A stretch of DNA of 64,000 nucleotides from Acidimicrobiales bacterium (GTDB lineage: Bacteria; Actinomycetota; Acidimicrobiia; Acidimicrobiales; Poriferisodalaceae), in the NCBI GenBank assembly GCA_041394185.1, contig JAWKIQ010000001.1, forward strand, positions 496,001-560,000, written 5' to 3'. Positions 42,538 to 52,062 of the stretch are shown one piece after another. The position numbers and the translations under genes are program-made. The notes beneath the pieces are model-generated. The model made no database searches. It was given only the letters and a program-made list of their open reading frames with translations, and had not been told where the DNA came from. Numbering within the stretch: the first letter of the stretch is position 1; every line of letters begins with the position of its first letter.

Positions 42538-44034
42538 TCATTGGGGTGACTCTGCTTGGTCGGAGTTGTTCTGGGCTGTTCGGAGTTGTTCGGGGCCGAT
42601 GGCCGGATCGACGATCCAGGTGTCCTTGCTGCCGCCGCCCTGTGAGCTGTTGACGATGAGCGATCCTTCCCGCAGCGCCACGCGGGTCAGACCACCGACC
42701 GACACGTAGGGCTCGGGGCCCGACAAGATGAACGGTCTCAGGTCGAGGTGCCTCGGGGCGACCGCACCATCACAGATGGTCGGTGCCGTCGACAGGGTCA
42801 AGACCGGCTGGGCTATCCAGTTGCGTGGATCGCTCTCGATCTCGACCTTTAGCGCCGCCAACTCGGCTTCGGTTGCGTGGGGGCCGATGATCACGCCCTT
42901 GCCGCCCGCCTCGTTGGCCGGCTTGCACACCAGCGACTCGAGGTTGTCGAGCACGTGGGCGCGCTGCTCGGGGTCGAGGCATCTGAGCGTGGGCACGTTG
43001 GCGATGGCCGGCTTCTCGCCCAGGTAATAGTCGATGATGTCGGGAACGTACGAGTAGACGACCTTGTCGTCTGCAACTCCGGCGCCGGGGGCGTTGGCGA
43101 TGGCCACATTGCCCGCTCGCCATGCGTCGATGAGGCCCGCGCAGCCCAGCACCGAGTGGGGTTCGAACACGGCCGGGTCGAGCCACATGTCGTCGACGCG
43201 CCGGTAGATGACGTCGACGCGCACGAGGCCGCCGACGGTCTTCATGAACACCACCCGATCGTCGACGACCAGATCGGAACCTTCGACGAGGTGACCGCCG
43301 ATTCTGGAGGCCAACAGCACGTGTTCGTAGTAGGCCGAGTTGAACACACCTGGGGTCAGCACACACACGACCGGTTCGTCGACGTCGCGCGGCGACAGCG
43401 CTCGCAGCATCGAGCCCAATCGATCCGTGTACCCGTCGACTGGCAATATGTCGAGGTCGCGGAACAGGTCGGCCAGCACTCGCTTGGAGACCTGCCGGTT
43501 CTCCAGCATGTACGACACACCCGACGGGATCCGGAGGTTGTCCTCCAACACGAACATCTCTCCGTTGGCGTCCCTGACCAGATCAGAACCGCTGATGTGG
43601 GCCCACACCCCACCCGTGGGAGACACGCCCCGGCACTGGGGCCTGAAGTTCGCCGAGTCGTTCAACAGCTCACCCGGAAACACCCCATCCGCGACGATGT
43701 TCTGATCGTGGTAGAGGTCGTCGATGAACAGGTTCAGAGCCTTCAGCCGCTGGATCAGACCCTGTGAGATGTTCGACCATTCGCCGCTTGGGATGACCCG
43801 AGGGATGACGTCGACCGGCCAGGCTCTGTCGATGTTGCCGTCGGACGAATAGAGGGTGAACGTGACACCCATCGAGCGGATGGCCGCCTCGGCCGCGTCC
43901 TGGCGTCCGAAGAGATCGTCGCCCAGGGCCTCCAGCCGCGAAACGACGTGGTGGCAGCCGGTACGCGGCTGACCCCATCGATCGACCATCTCGTCATAGG
44001 TCGAAGCGGAGTCGTAGTCCGCGGGCCAAACCAC
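42538..44034 (-). CDS. Circularly permuted ATP-grasp protein (type 2), stand-alone copy
   Basis: Predicted about 498-residue amide-bond-forming ATP-grasp ligase homologue. Features include the TYDEMVDRWGQPR start, LEDNLRIPSGVSYMLENR, VVCVLTPGVFNSAYYEH, FMKTVGGLVRVDVIYRRVDD, AIANAPGAGVADDKVVYSYV and the nucleotide loop KPANEAGGKGVIIG. The last segments DLRPFILSGPEPYVSVGGLT and SSQGGGSKDTWIVD are standard. GTG at 44034 is a best guess; the frame is open to 44112. It heads a two-gene unit with the alpha-E gene and is divergent from a fused paralogue. A probable cytoplasmic peptide ligase; substrate unknown. Confidence 0.85.
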   Translation of the reverse strand: MVWPADYDSASTYDEMVDRWGQPRTGCHHVVSRLEALGDDLFGRQDAAEAAIRSMGVTFTLYSSDGNIDRAWPVDVIPRVIPSGEWSNISQGLIQRLKALNLFIDDLYHDQNIVADGVFPGELLNDSANFRPQCRGVSPTGGVWAHISGSDLVRDANGEMFVLEDNLRIPSGVSYMLENRQVSKRVLADLFRDLDILPVDGYTDRLGSMLRALSPRDVDEPVVCVLTPGVFNSAYYEHVLLASRIGGHLVEGSDLVVDDRVVFMKTVGGLVRVDVIYRRVDDMWLDPAVFEPHSVLGCAGLIDAWRAGNVAIANAPGAGVADDKVVYSYVPDIIDYYLGEKPAIANVPTLRCLDPEQRAHVLDNLESLVCKPANEAGGKGVIIGPHATEAELAALKVEIESDPRNWIAQPVLTLSTAPTICDGAVAPRHLDLRPFILSGPEPYVSVGGLTRVALREGSLIVNSSQGGGSKDTWIVDPAIGPEQLRTAQNNSDQAESPQ

Positions 44035-44162
44035 TCGACGAGTTCTATCGCCCTCGTTTCTCCGAGCTGATTCGGCGCTGTTACGCGTCTGTGAACAGCT
44101 CGTGCGGTTCACGTGACGAGACGCTCGAACACCACAATTCGCTCTACGATCGCCGTCACTTC

Positions 44163-46753
44163 ATGTCGACAGGTACTGAAATCCCCGGGGCGTTCCGAGA
44201 CACCGAGAGCGAACGATCTCTACTCGACCCCTACGCGCTCGGTGTAGCGAATCGTTGCGACGAATTGGTCGAAGCCGACGGTAGACCCAGGGCCCACTGG
44301 GACCCCATCGCCCGAGGGCTCGACCGGTTGGGCATCGACGAGCTTCACAGGCGCCGCGGCGAAATCGAGCGCCTGCTCGAGCGCGACGGAGTCACCTACA
44401 ACGCGGCGCCCGGTTCACACCGTGAGAGCTACGCGGGGGGACGCAGCTGGCTGCTCGACCCGGTGCCGATGGTGCTGCCTTGGTCTCAATGGGAACGAAT
44501 AGAGCGGGGCGTCAAGCAGCGAACCGAGTTGCTCGACCTGATCATGACCGACATCTACGGTTCGCGGTCGTTGGTCGGCGATGGCTCGATCCCGGCGTCG
44601 GTTCTGTTGTCGGACCCACAGTTCTTGCGAGGTTGCCACGGAGTCCGGTTGCCGACGCCGCGACAACTCGTGGTGTCGGCCACCGACCTCGTCAACACTG
44701 CCGACCGAGGCTGGCTGGCCCTCAGCCACCGCACCCAGGCGCCATCCGGCGCGGCGTATGCAATGGAGAACCGCCGCGTTGTGTCGCGGGTGTTCCCCAG
44801 GCTGTTCCACGGATCCACCGTGCAACGCCTGGCTGCCTACGTGAGGGCCCTGCGTTCGGCCATGCGGGCCGTCGCACCGGCGGGCGTCGACGATCCCTCG
44901 ATAGTGGTCTTGTCGCCGGGCCCCTTTTCGGAGACGGCCTTCGAGCACGCGTCGATCGCTGCTCAGATGGGATATCCGCTCGTTCAGGGGTCAGACCTGC
45001 GGGTCAGCGACGGTCGGGTCTGGTTGCGCACGGTGGGCGACAGGGTGCCCGTCGACGTCATCCTGCGTCGGGTCGACGCCACCTCATGTGACCCGCTCGA
45101 ACTAGACCCCGAATCGACGTTGGGGGTGCCCGGCCTGCTCGATGCCTGTCGCAGGGGAGTGGTCAGCGTTGTCAATCCGCTCGGCGCTGGAGTGCTGGAA
45201 AACGCTGCGCTCTTGTCGCTGTTGCCTCGGCTTTGCAGAACCGTCCTGGGTGAAGACCTCGAACTTCCGGGCCCCGACAGCTGGTGGTGTGGCACCAACG
45301 AAGGGTTGGTCCGAACGGTTTCGGGTCTCGGCGACATCGTCGTGCGCTCGTTGTCGCGCAGCTCGCTCGACCACTCGGTCGATACGTCGATGATGTCGTC
45401 CGCCGACCTCGACGCCCTTCGAGCGCGCATCACATCAGAACCTCAGCGGTGGGTGGGTCAACAACGGGTCGAGCCCACCACCACACCGGCGCTGGGTGCC
45501 GGCGGGCTGGTTCCGAGGCCCGCAGTCTTGCGCACTTTCGTGGTCGGAACCCACGACTATTTGGTCATGAGCGGTGGCATGGCCAGGGTTGCCGCAGACG
45601 ACTCGGGTCGACCGATCACCAACCGATCGGGGGCACTGTCCAAGGACGTCTGGGTGGTTGGAGGGTCGGCCGAGGTCGAGCGCGACTACTGGCTGGGCGA
45701 TCTGCACACGGCCCCCAACACATCCGATCTGCCGTCGGCCAGCGCAGCAGAGAATCTGTTCTGGATGGGTCGCTATGCCGAACGCGGCGAGTTCACGGTG
45801 CGGCTGCTGCGCGCCGCCCACGGCCGCCTCGACGAGTTTGGGGGCCTCGATGCCGGCCCCGGGCCGCAGCGCTGCAAGCCATCGTCGACGCGGTGAACTT
45901 CGTGACCGGTGCAGTCCCCGCCACAACAGCGGGCCCGGGCGACATCGAGAGCGAGCTGTGGCGGCTGCTGGTCGATGGCGATCGGCCTGGCGCGGTCGCA
46001 CACTCGCTGGGTCGCATGGCGTCAGCGATCGACAGTGTCCGCGACCAGATGTCGGTGGACACGTGGGTGGTGGTCGGGTCGCTCGACGATCGCCTGCAGC
46101 GGCTGCGGTCGCAACCCGATCACGAGGAGGCCGCCACCGACGCGCTGAACGACATGCTGCAGGGGTTGCTGGCGTTCGCCGGCCTGAGCCACGAATCGAT
46201 GGTCCGGGACCGTGCTTGGCACTTCACCGAGGCCGGTCGTCGCATCGAACGAGCCGTGGGTCTGGTGAGCTTGATCGAGGCGGTGCTGGCTGTCGAGCGA
46301 ACCGCATCGACCGAGAGCCTGATACTCGAGTCGTTGTTGACGGTGGGCGAGAGCATCATCACCTATCGCCGCCGATACCGCTCTCGGGCCGCCGTCTCGA
46401 CGGTTCTCGATTTGCTGCTGACCGACGCGGGAAACCCCAGGTCGCTGCGGTTCCAGGTCGATCATCTGGCCCGGGCGCTGGCGGCTCTGGATGTCTCGCC
46501 GATGGTCTCGGGTGCCGCCATCGACGCCGTCGACGACATCATCCGTCTGGTCGACGGGCTGTCGTGCGCCAAACTGGCCACGCCAAACCAGGCTGGCAGT
46601 CGCGTGGCTCTGACCGAGACGTGCCGGGTCCTGCTGGGTCGGCTTCGCGATGCCTCCGACGCTCTTTCGGCCCAGTACTTCATCCGGTCGCTGCCGCAGC
46701 ACTCGTTGGCGACCCGCCTCGAACCGTCCTATACACCGGGCGGCCAACCGTGA
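44163..46753 (+). CDS. Circularly permuted ATP-grasp / alpha-E fusion protein, with one apparent frameshift
   Basis: The first part (44163 to about 45860) is a circularly permuted ATP-grasp domain with DELVEADGRPRAHWD, YAMENRRVVSRVFPRLF, VVLSPGPFSETAFEHA, VNPLGAGVLENAALLSLLP and LRTFVVGTHDYLVMSGGMAR. The alpha-E domain starts at SAAENLFWMGRYAERGEFTV. After DEFGGLDAGPG the frame closes at 45896, while the rest of the alpha-E domain (from AALQAIVDAVNFVTG) continues in another frame to 46753. One added base near CCCCGGG at about 45861-45867 restores a single 863-residue protein, the usual fused length. The ATP-grasp loop is more diverged than in the stand-alone copy. ATG at 44163 is chosen; 44091 is an alternative. 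Confidence 0.8.
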
Positions 46754-47625
46754 TCTACGAGATCGTCCACACCACCCGCTACGACTACGACGCCGCAGTG
46801 TCGGCGAGCTATGGGCAACTGCACCAGATGCCCGCCGATCTCGACGGACAGGTGTGCCTCGAAGCAACCGCGACGATCGAGCCCCGGGCCGACTTCTTGT
46901 CTGAGCGAACCGACTACTTCGGCAATGCGGCCGCAGTGTTCACCATCCACGAACCACACTCGTCGCTGACCGTGACCAGCCGCTCGCTCGTCGACTGCTC
47001 GGGGCGCGACGAGCGTTTTCCCGAAGCTGCAGAACGAGTGTGGACGTCACACCTGGCGACGGCCCGCCCGCCCGGCGACATCGATGCTGTCGAGTTCGTG
47101 CTCGACTCGCCCAGGGTGACGCGCTCGCAGGCGTTGGCCGACTACGCGATGGTGTCGTTTGCGGCGGATACCGACTTGGCGTCTGGCCTTCTCGACCTCA
47201 ACGGTCGGATTCACAGAGACTTCGAGTTCGACGCCGACGCCACCCAAACCGACACGCCGCTAGAGCGGGTCCTCGACCTGCGCCGCGGGGTGTGCCAGGA
47301 CTTCGCCCACGTGATGATCGGCTGCTTGAGGTCGATCGGTCTGGCGGCCGCCTACGTCAGCGGCTACATCGAAACCGACCCGCCGGCGGGCCACCCCACG
47401 CTGGTCGGCGCCGACCGCACCCACGCCTGGGTTGGGGTGCATCTCGGCTCCGACGCCTGGATCGGCATAGACCCCACCAACGATCAGCTCGCGGGCGGGC
47501 GGTACATCACCACAGCTCGTGGCCGCGACTATGGCGACGTGGTTCCGATGAGGGGAGTGGTGTTCACCGAAGCGACCCGATCGGACCTGACGGTGACGGT
47601 GGACGTTCGCCGGACGCTCGCCTGA
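46750..47625 (+). CDS. Transglutaminase-like protein
   Basis: Predicted 291-residue protein with an N-terminal beta domain (YEIVHTTRYDYDAAVSASYG) and a transglutaminase-like papain-fold domain. The catalytic triad is visible: Cys in LRRGVCQDFAHVMIG, His in GADRTHAWVGVHLG and Asp in GIDPTNDQLAGG. Such proteins are predicted amidases or peptidases that trim or transfer peptides made by the neighbouring ATP-grasp ligase. The GTG start at 46750 overlaps the TGA of the fusion gene (GTGA), so the two are translationally coupled. No signal peptide is seen. Confidence 0.9.
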   Translation: MIYEIVHTTRYDYDAAVSASYGQLHQMPADLDGQVCLEATATIEPRADFLSERTDYFGNAAAVFTIHEPHSSLTVTSRSLVDCSGRDERFPEAAERVWTSHLATARPPGDIDAVEFVLDSPRVTRSQALADYAMVSFAADTDLASGLLDLNGRIHRDFEFDADATQTDTPLERVLDLRRGVCQDFAHVMIGCLRSIGLAAAYVSGYIETDPPAGHPTLVGADRTHAWVGVHLGSDAWIGIDPTNDQLAGGRYITTARGRDYGDVVPMRGVVFTEATRSDLTVTVDVRRTLA

Positions 47626-47641
47626 CCGCTCCGAGGATGCC

Positions 47642-49231
47642 TCATCGGAGGGCGCGGCGAATGACCGAGCTGGCCCCGTCGATGACAACCGCGATGACGA
47701 CCATCGCCATCAGGGCACCGGCGACAGCAGCGAAATCGCGGGCCGCCAGATGTTCGTTGATCAGCTGGCCCAGGCCGCCGGCTCCGACCACACCCACCAC
47801 GACGGTCTCGCGGGTCATCACCTCCCACCTGTACAGCGTCAGCGATGCCAAGCGCGGGGCGGCCACCGGCAGGGTTCCGTACAAGAACGCCGATGTATCG
47901 GGCGCTCCAGATGCTCTGATGCGCCGGGCCGGGTGCGGGTCGGCCTCTTCGAACGTCTCGGCAAACAGCCGACCGACCACGCCCAGGTTGTAGACACCGA
48001 GCGCGACCGCACCGGGCCAGGTGCCCGGGTACAGCACCAACACGAACAGGAATGCCCACACCGGTGCGGGGACGGCGCGAAACAACAGCAACGTCAGTCG
48101 AGCCGCCGGAGCCACCAGGCTTGATCTCAGCGTCCGGCGCGAGGTCGTGAACCGCGAGCGTGCGGCCGCGGCCCCCAGCAGCAGTGCGCCACCGGCAGCG
48201 ATTGCGACGCTCAGCACCGACATGGCAACCGTCGCCAACGATGCATCGATTAATTCGCCCAGTCCGCCGGGTCCGGTGGTGGGAGGAAACAGGTCGGCGA
48301 CCAGATCGGCCGCGAGTCGGGGAGTGCGCCCACTCCACAGCGACGACACGCTGAGGTCGACGATCCACCACGAGAAAGGAATCAGACCCACTGCGGCCAG
48401 CACCGAATACCTGTTGCTGGTGACCGTCGACGTTCTGACCCTGGCCGACCACCAGTCGGCTAGTCCGCTCAACAACATCAGCGCAGCGACCAGGGTCCAG
48501 ATCTCTCGATACCGCAGCGATTCGAAGCTGAGGTCGAGCTGAAACCCCAGACCACCGGCTCCGATCACACCCAGAACCGCCGCCGAGCGGATCGCACACT
48601 CGAAGCGGTAGAACGCATACGAGGTCAGTTCGCCTGCGATATTGGGCAAGACGCCGTAGGCCAGTGCCGACAGACGACCCGCACCGCAGGCTCGCAGCGC
48701 GTGATACGGAGCGCGGTCTGCCTCGTCGATGGTCTCGGCGAACACCTTCGTGGTCACCGCACCGAACGGAACGCCGATGGCGATGACCGCTACCAGCGGG
48801 TCAAACCCCAACACCTGTATCAACAACAGGGCCCACAGGACCTCGTGAACCGCGCGCGGAATCACCATGACGGCGCGCCACCACCGCTGCCACGCACCGG
48901 TTCCGGCGACCAACTCCGAAGTCAACAAGGCCCCGCCGGCACCCAGCAGCAGAGACAGAGCCGTTCCCAGTACCGCAAAGCCCAGTGTGGTCAGCGCCGC
49001 ATCGGCTGTCAGGCGCAGGAACTCGACCGACAACTCGGGGCTGATCACCGCACGCCAGAAGCGCCAGAAGCTCGGCCAGCCGCCCCCGTTCAGCACCTCA
49101 GAACCCACGCCGGCCTCGAACGTGGCCCACACCAGCGCCGCTGCCATGGCGATGGCCACCCGCCGCCTGGCGCTGGACGATGTTCGGCGGTTGCTGGCTC
49201 TGGTGCGCACGCCGGTACGGGTCGGCGTCAT
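47642..49231 (-). CDS. PhnE-type ABC permease, two permease domains in one chain
   Basis: Predicted 529-residue integral membrane protein with two tandem PhnE-like permease halves, each about 250 residues and six helices. The EAA loops are recognisable: KVFAETIDEADRAPYHALRA with VIGAGGLGFQLDLSFE in the first half, and RLFAETFEEADPHPARRIRA with VVGAGGLGQLINEHLA in the second. The fold moves phosphonate, phosphite or phosphate from the PhnD-like binding protein into the cell. ATG at 49231 overlaps the stop of the ATPase gene. A fused dimer removes the need for a second permease gene. It converges on the transglutaminase gene. Confidence 0.87.
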   Translation of the reverse strand: MTPTRTGVRTRASNRRTSSSARRRVAIAMAAALVWATFEAGVGSEVLNGGGWPSFWRFWRAVISPELSVEFLRLTADAALTTLGFAVLGTALSLLLGAGGALLTSELVAGTGAWQRWWRAVMVIPRAVHEVLWALLLIQVLGFDPLVAVIAIGVPFGAVTTKVFAETIDEADRAPYHALRACGAGRLSALAYGVLPNIAGELTSYAFYRFECAIRSAAVLGVIGAGGLGFQLDLSFESLRYREIWTLVAALMLLSGLADWWSARVRTSTVTSNRYSVLAAVGLIPFSWWIVDLSVSSLWSGRTPRLAADLVADLFPPTTGPGGLGELIDASLATVAMSVLSVAIAAGGALLLGAAAARSRFTTSRRTLRSSLVAPAARLTLLLFRAVPAPVWAFLFVLVLYPGTWPGAVALGVYNLGVVGRLFAETFEEADPHPARRIRASGAPDTSAFLYGTLPVAAPRLASLTLYRWEVMTRETVVVGVVGAGGLGQLINEHLAARDFAAVAGALMAMVVIAVVIDGASSVIRRALR

Positions 49232-49971
49232 CGCGAGCGCTCGTAGAGCCCGGCGATGTCGGTGCGCGATACCTGAGCGGTGGGCCGGTCGAAGACCACC
49301 ACACCTTCCTTCAGGCCCACTATCCGGCCTGCGTGGCGAAGCGCCAGGTCTGGGTCGTGCATGCTGGCCACGACGGTCCACGGTTTGTCCGGGGCACACA
49401 ACATGCCCATCAGCGAGTCGGCGAGGTCGGGGTCTACCGATGACGTGGGCTCGTCGGCCAACGCCAGGTCGGGCCTGTGCACCAGCAGGCGGGCGAATGC
49501 CACCCGCTGGCGCTCCCCGCCCGACAACGAATCGGTGCGGTCGTCGATGCGGTTGGCCAACCCGACCTGTTCGAGGGCTTCGAGAACCTCGCCTCGGCCA
49601 GACGGCCTCACAAGTGACCACGCGGCCCGACCCGCAGACCACGTGCCCAGACGGCCCGCGTTCACGTTGTGGATCACGCGCAGCGGCAGCGCCATGTCCA
49701 GGTGCTGGCCGACCGAGCCGATGCGGGCTCGGTGTTCACGTAGTCGCCGACCGCGAAGGCTCGTGGGGTCGGCGCCCAGCACGGTCAGCTCGCCCGAGGT
49801 CGGACCGACCAGCCCCGACAACAGCCCCAGCAAGCTGGTCTTGCCCGCCCCGCTCTGTCCGAGCAAAGCGACTCGTTCGTGCGGGGTGACCCTAAGGTCG
49901 ACGGCGCGCAGTGCGTGGGTGTCGCCGTACGCGACACCCACCGCGTCCAGGTTGATCACCGGTTGTGACAC
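49228..49971 (-). CDS. PhnC-type ABC transporter ATP-binding protein
   Basis: Predicted 247-residue ABC ATPase. Walker A is LLGQSGAGKTSLLGLL, the ABC signature is DSLSGGERQRVAFARLL, Walker B is PDLALADEPTSSVDP and the switch His is in ASMHDPDLALRHAGR. The sequence fits the phosphonate/phosphite (PhnC) subfamily. GTG at 49971 matches the start of homology; the frame is open to 50025 but that would overlap the binding-protein gene. It is coupled by a 4-base overlap to the fused permease gene and lies 22 bp after the binding-protein gene. Confidence 0.88.
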   Translation of the reverse strand: MSQPVINLDAVGVAYGDTHALRAVDLRVTPHERVALLGQSGAGKTSLLGLLSGLVGPTSGELTVLGADPTSLRGRRLREHRARIGSVGQHLDMALPLRVIHNVNAGRLGTWSAGRAAWSLVRPSGRGEVLEALEQVGLANRIDDRTDSLSGGERQRVAFARLLVHRPDLALADEPTSSVDPDLADSLMGMLCAPDKPWTVVASMHDPDLALRHAGRIVGLKEGVVVFDRPTAQVSRTDIAGLYERSR

Positions 49972-49993
49972 TGCAGTGCAGGGTTGGCCAGGC

Positions 49994-50947
49994 TCAGCGA
50001 ATGAGGCCGGCTTCACGCCCCACACGCTCTATGGCGTCGTAGTTCGTGTTGTTGGTCTCGATGAAGCCGCCCGCTCCGAACAGTTCGAGGATCTCGGCCT
50101 GCTCGGCGTCGGCTGGGTCGAGGCTGGTCAGCGCGGCCACGAACCGTTCGGTGAAACCATCGCCGAAGCGGGCGTCGAGGTCGGGCTGGGCAACCCAGTG
50201 ATAGTCGTAGTAAGTCGGCGTGCGGAACACCTCGACCACCTTCGACGTGTCGATGACACCCTCTTCGAGACGAGAGTCCCATACCTGCGAGTTCAACGCG
50301 CCAACCTCGTAGGCACCTGCGGTTACCACCTCGATGGTGGCGTCGTGGCTTCCCGAAAAGCCCGGAGCTCCGGCCAGGTCAGAGTCGACATCGACGCCGG
50401 CCTCTGCAAGGAACGACTGTGGCATCAAGCGCCCAGACGTAGATGACTCGCTGCCGAACGTGAACGATCGGCCGGCGACGGCGCTGAGGCCAGAGACGTC
50501 GTCGAAGGGCGTGATGCCCGTATCGGCGCCGGCGATGAACACCGAGGTGAAGCGTTCGTCGATGTCGCGCTGGGCCACGGCGACCGCTCCGTCTACCTCC
50601 AACCGGGCTTGGACACCGGTGAGGCCGCCGAACCAGACGGCGTCCAGATCGCCGACGCGAAAGCCGGCGACTGCACCGGCGTAGTCGGTGACCGGAACGT
50701 ACTCCACATCGACGCCGAGTTCAGCGGCCAGATAGTCGGAAAGGAGTCCGTAGGTGCGTTGGAGCCTCTCGGGCTCCTGATCGGGAATGGCCCCGATCGT
50801 CAGGGTCTCCTCGGATGCGGCGCCGTTGCCGTCGCCAGATGAGTCCGGGGAGTCGTCTCCGTCGCCGCACCCGGCGAGGAAGAACAAGGTCGCAGCTATT
50901 GCTGCCAGCAATGCCCGCCAACTGACGGACTTCGATGCGGGGCTCAT
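49994..50947 (-). CDS. PhnD-like phosphate/phosphite/phosphonate-binding lipoprotein
   Basis: Predicted 317-residue substrate-binding lipoprotein. The signal peptide has a lipobox LAGC with Cys27, followed by a Gly/Asp/Ser-rich linker. The mature part starts LTIGAIPDQEPERLQRTYGL and contains FRVGDLDAVWFGGLTGVQAR and DTGITPFDDVSGLSAVAGRSF, then SSTSGRLMPQSFLAE, the Ser/Thr-rich loop that binds the phosphorus oxyanion in PhnD/PtxB proteins. It is anchored outside the membrane and feeds the PhnC/PhnE pair. ATG at 50947. No pho box was recognised in the 83 bp upstream. Confidence 0.87.
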   Translation of the reverse strand: MSPASKSVSWRALLAAIAATLFFLAGCGDGDDSPDSSGDGNGAASEETLTIGAIPDQEPERLQRTYGLLSDYLAAELGVDVEYVPVTDYAGAVAGFRVGDLDAVWFGGLTGVQARLEVDGAVAVAQRDIDERFTSVFIAGADTGITPFDDVSGLSAVAGRSFTFGSESSTSGRLMPQSFLAEAGVDVDSDLAGAPGFSGSHDATIEVVTAGAYEVGALNSQVWDSRLEEGVIDTSKVVEVFRTPTYYDYHWVAQPDLDARFGDGFTERFVAALTSLDPADAEQAEILELFGAGGFIETNNTNYDAIERVGREAGLIR

Positions 50948-51030
50948 GCCCGAATTGGGGTTGTAGGTGTCATAGGGCCCAAAACCTAGGCCGTGTTTGG
51001 TCGGTCTGCGCGATCGTTGCCGCGACTTTT

Positions 51031-52062
51031 TCAGACCGCGACTGCCCCGTCGACCACCTCTGGCACGTCCATGCCACTTGGGAAGCGCGCCGCACCCAAC
51101 CAGGGCACCTCGAGCCAACGCACCGACGGTTCGACCGCGGCCCATGCCATGTTGGCCAGCAGCGAAGGTCCGAGCGAGAAGTTGTGAGGCGCGATGGCGA
51201 CAGCGGAGTCGTCGGCCAGCGCCGAGATGGGCCCGGTCGCGCTGAGCCCACCACACTTGACCAGGTCGGGCTGCAACACATCGACGGCCGCGGCGGCGAG
51301 AAGCCGCTCGAAACCCGACGGGCCAAACTCGTTCTCGCCCGCTGCCAGCAGCGTTCCGCTGTCGTTGGCGACCTTTCGCAGCAGCGCCAACGAACGGTGA
51401 TCGGTGTAGGGGTACACCGGTTCTTCGATCCACACCAGCCCGGCACGGCCAAGGCGGGGGATGGCCTGTGCTGCTTCGTCGAAGCTCCAGCGGCCGCTGA
51501 CGTCGAGCATCATTGCGATGTCGGGGTCGAGTGTGCGGCGCACCTCCAGGATCAGCTCGACATCGGCCTCGTGCAGCTTGACCGCCCGGAAGCCGTGCTC
51601 GATGGCACCCGAAGCGGTGTCGACTACAGCCTCGGCATCGCCCAACCAGCTGAGGCTGGCGTAGGCCCTGACCGAGTGCTGAAACCGTTTGCCCAGCAGA
51701 TCGGCGGTGTCTGAGTTGTTCCTGTGGGCCAAGAGATTCCACAAGGCGACGTCGACGCCACTGATGGCGATCGAAGTCACTCCCTCTGGGCCATATTGGG
51801 CGACGGCGCGCTGCATCTGGTCGTACACCGCCGCGATGTCTGACACACGGTCGATGCGTAGGCCTTCACAAACCGGCGCCAGGATCGTGTCGATGAACAC
51901 CGCGATGGCCCTGACCGGGGTCCCGGGTGGTGCCGTGGGCTGGTAGGTGCCCCACCATGTCTCGCCTGTGCCAACCGCACCGGCGGTGTCGCGAACATGT
52001 ACCAGCAGTTGCGGGTTGGCGGCGTCGGGCAGTAGCTGGGTCTGTACCGACTCGATGGTCAG
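51031..52062 (-). CDS. Mandelate racemase/muconate lactonizing enzyme family (enolase superfamily), apparent CTG start
   Basis: Predicted 343-residue enolase-superfamily enzyme. The N-terminal capping domain starts TIESVQTQLLPDA. In the barrel, HGFRAVKLHEADVELI carries the Lys region, MMLDVSGRWSFDEA the first metal Asp, LVWIEEPVYPY the Glu and LLAAGENEFG the second Glu; VLQPDLVKCGGLS and IAPHNFSLGPSLLA complete the site. It should abstract a proton alpha to a carboxylate, as in sugar-acid dehydratases or racemases. No ATG, GTG or TTG fits the homology; CTG at 52062, overlapping the TGA of the upstream gene (CTGA), does. Start is uncertain, family is not. Confidence 0.83.
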   Translation of the reverse strand: MTIESVQTQLLPDAANPQLLVHVRDTAGAVGTGETWWGTYQPTAPPGTPVRAIAVFIDTILAPVCEGLRIDRVSDIAAVYDQMQRAVAQYGPEGVTSIAISGVDVALWNLLAHRNNSDTADLLGKRFQHSVRAYASLSWLGDAEAVVDTASGAIEHGFRAVKLHEADVELILEVRRTLDPDIAMMLDVSGRWSFDEAAQAIPRLGRAGLVWIEEPVYPYTDHRSLALLRKVANDSGTLLAAGENEFGPSGFERLLAAAAVDVLQPDLVKCGGLSATGPISALADDSAVAIAPHNFSLGPSLLANMAWAAVEPSVRWLEVPWLGAARFPSGMDVPEVVDGAVAV

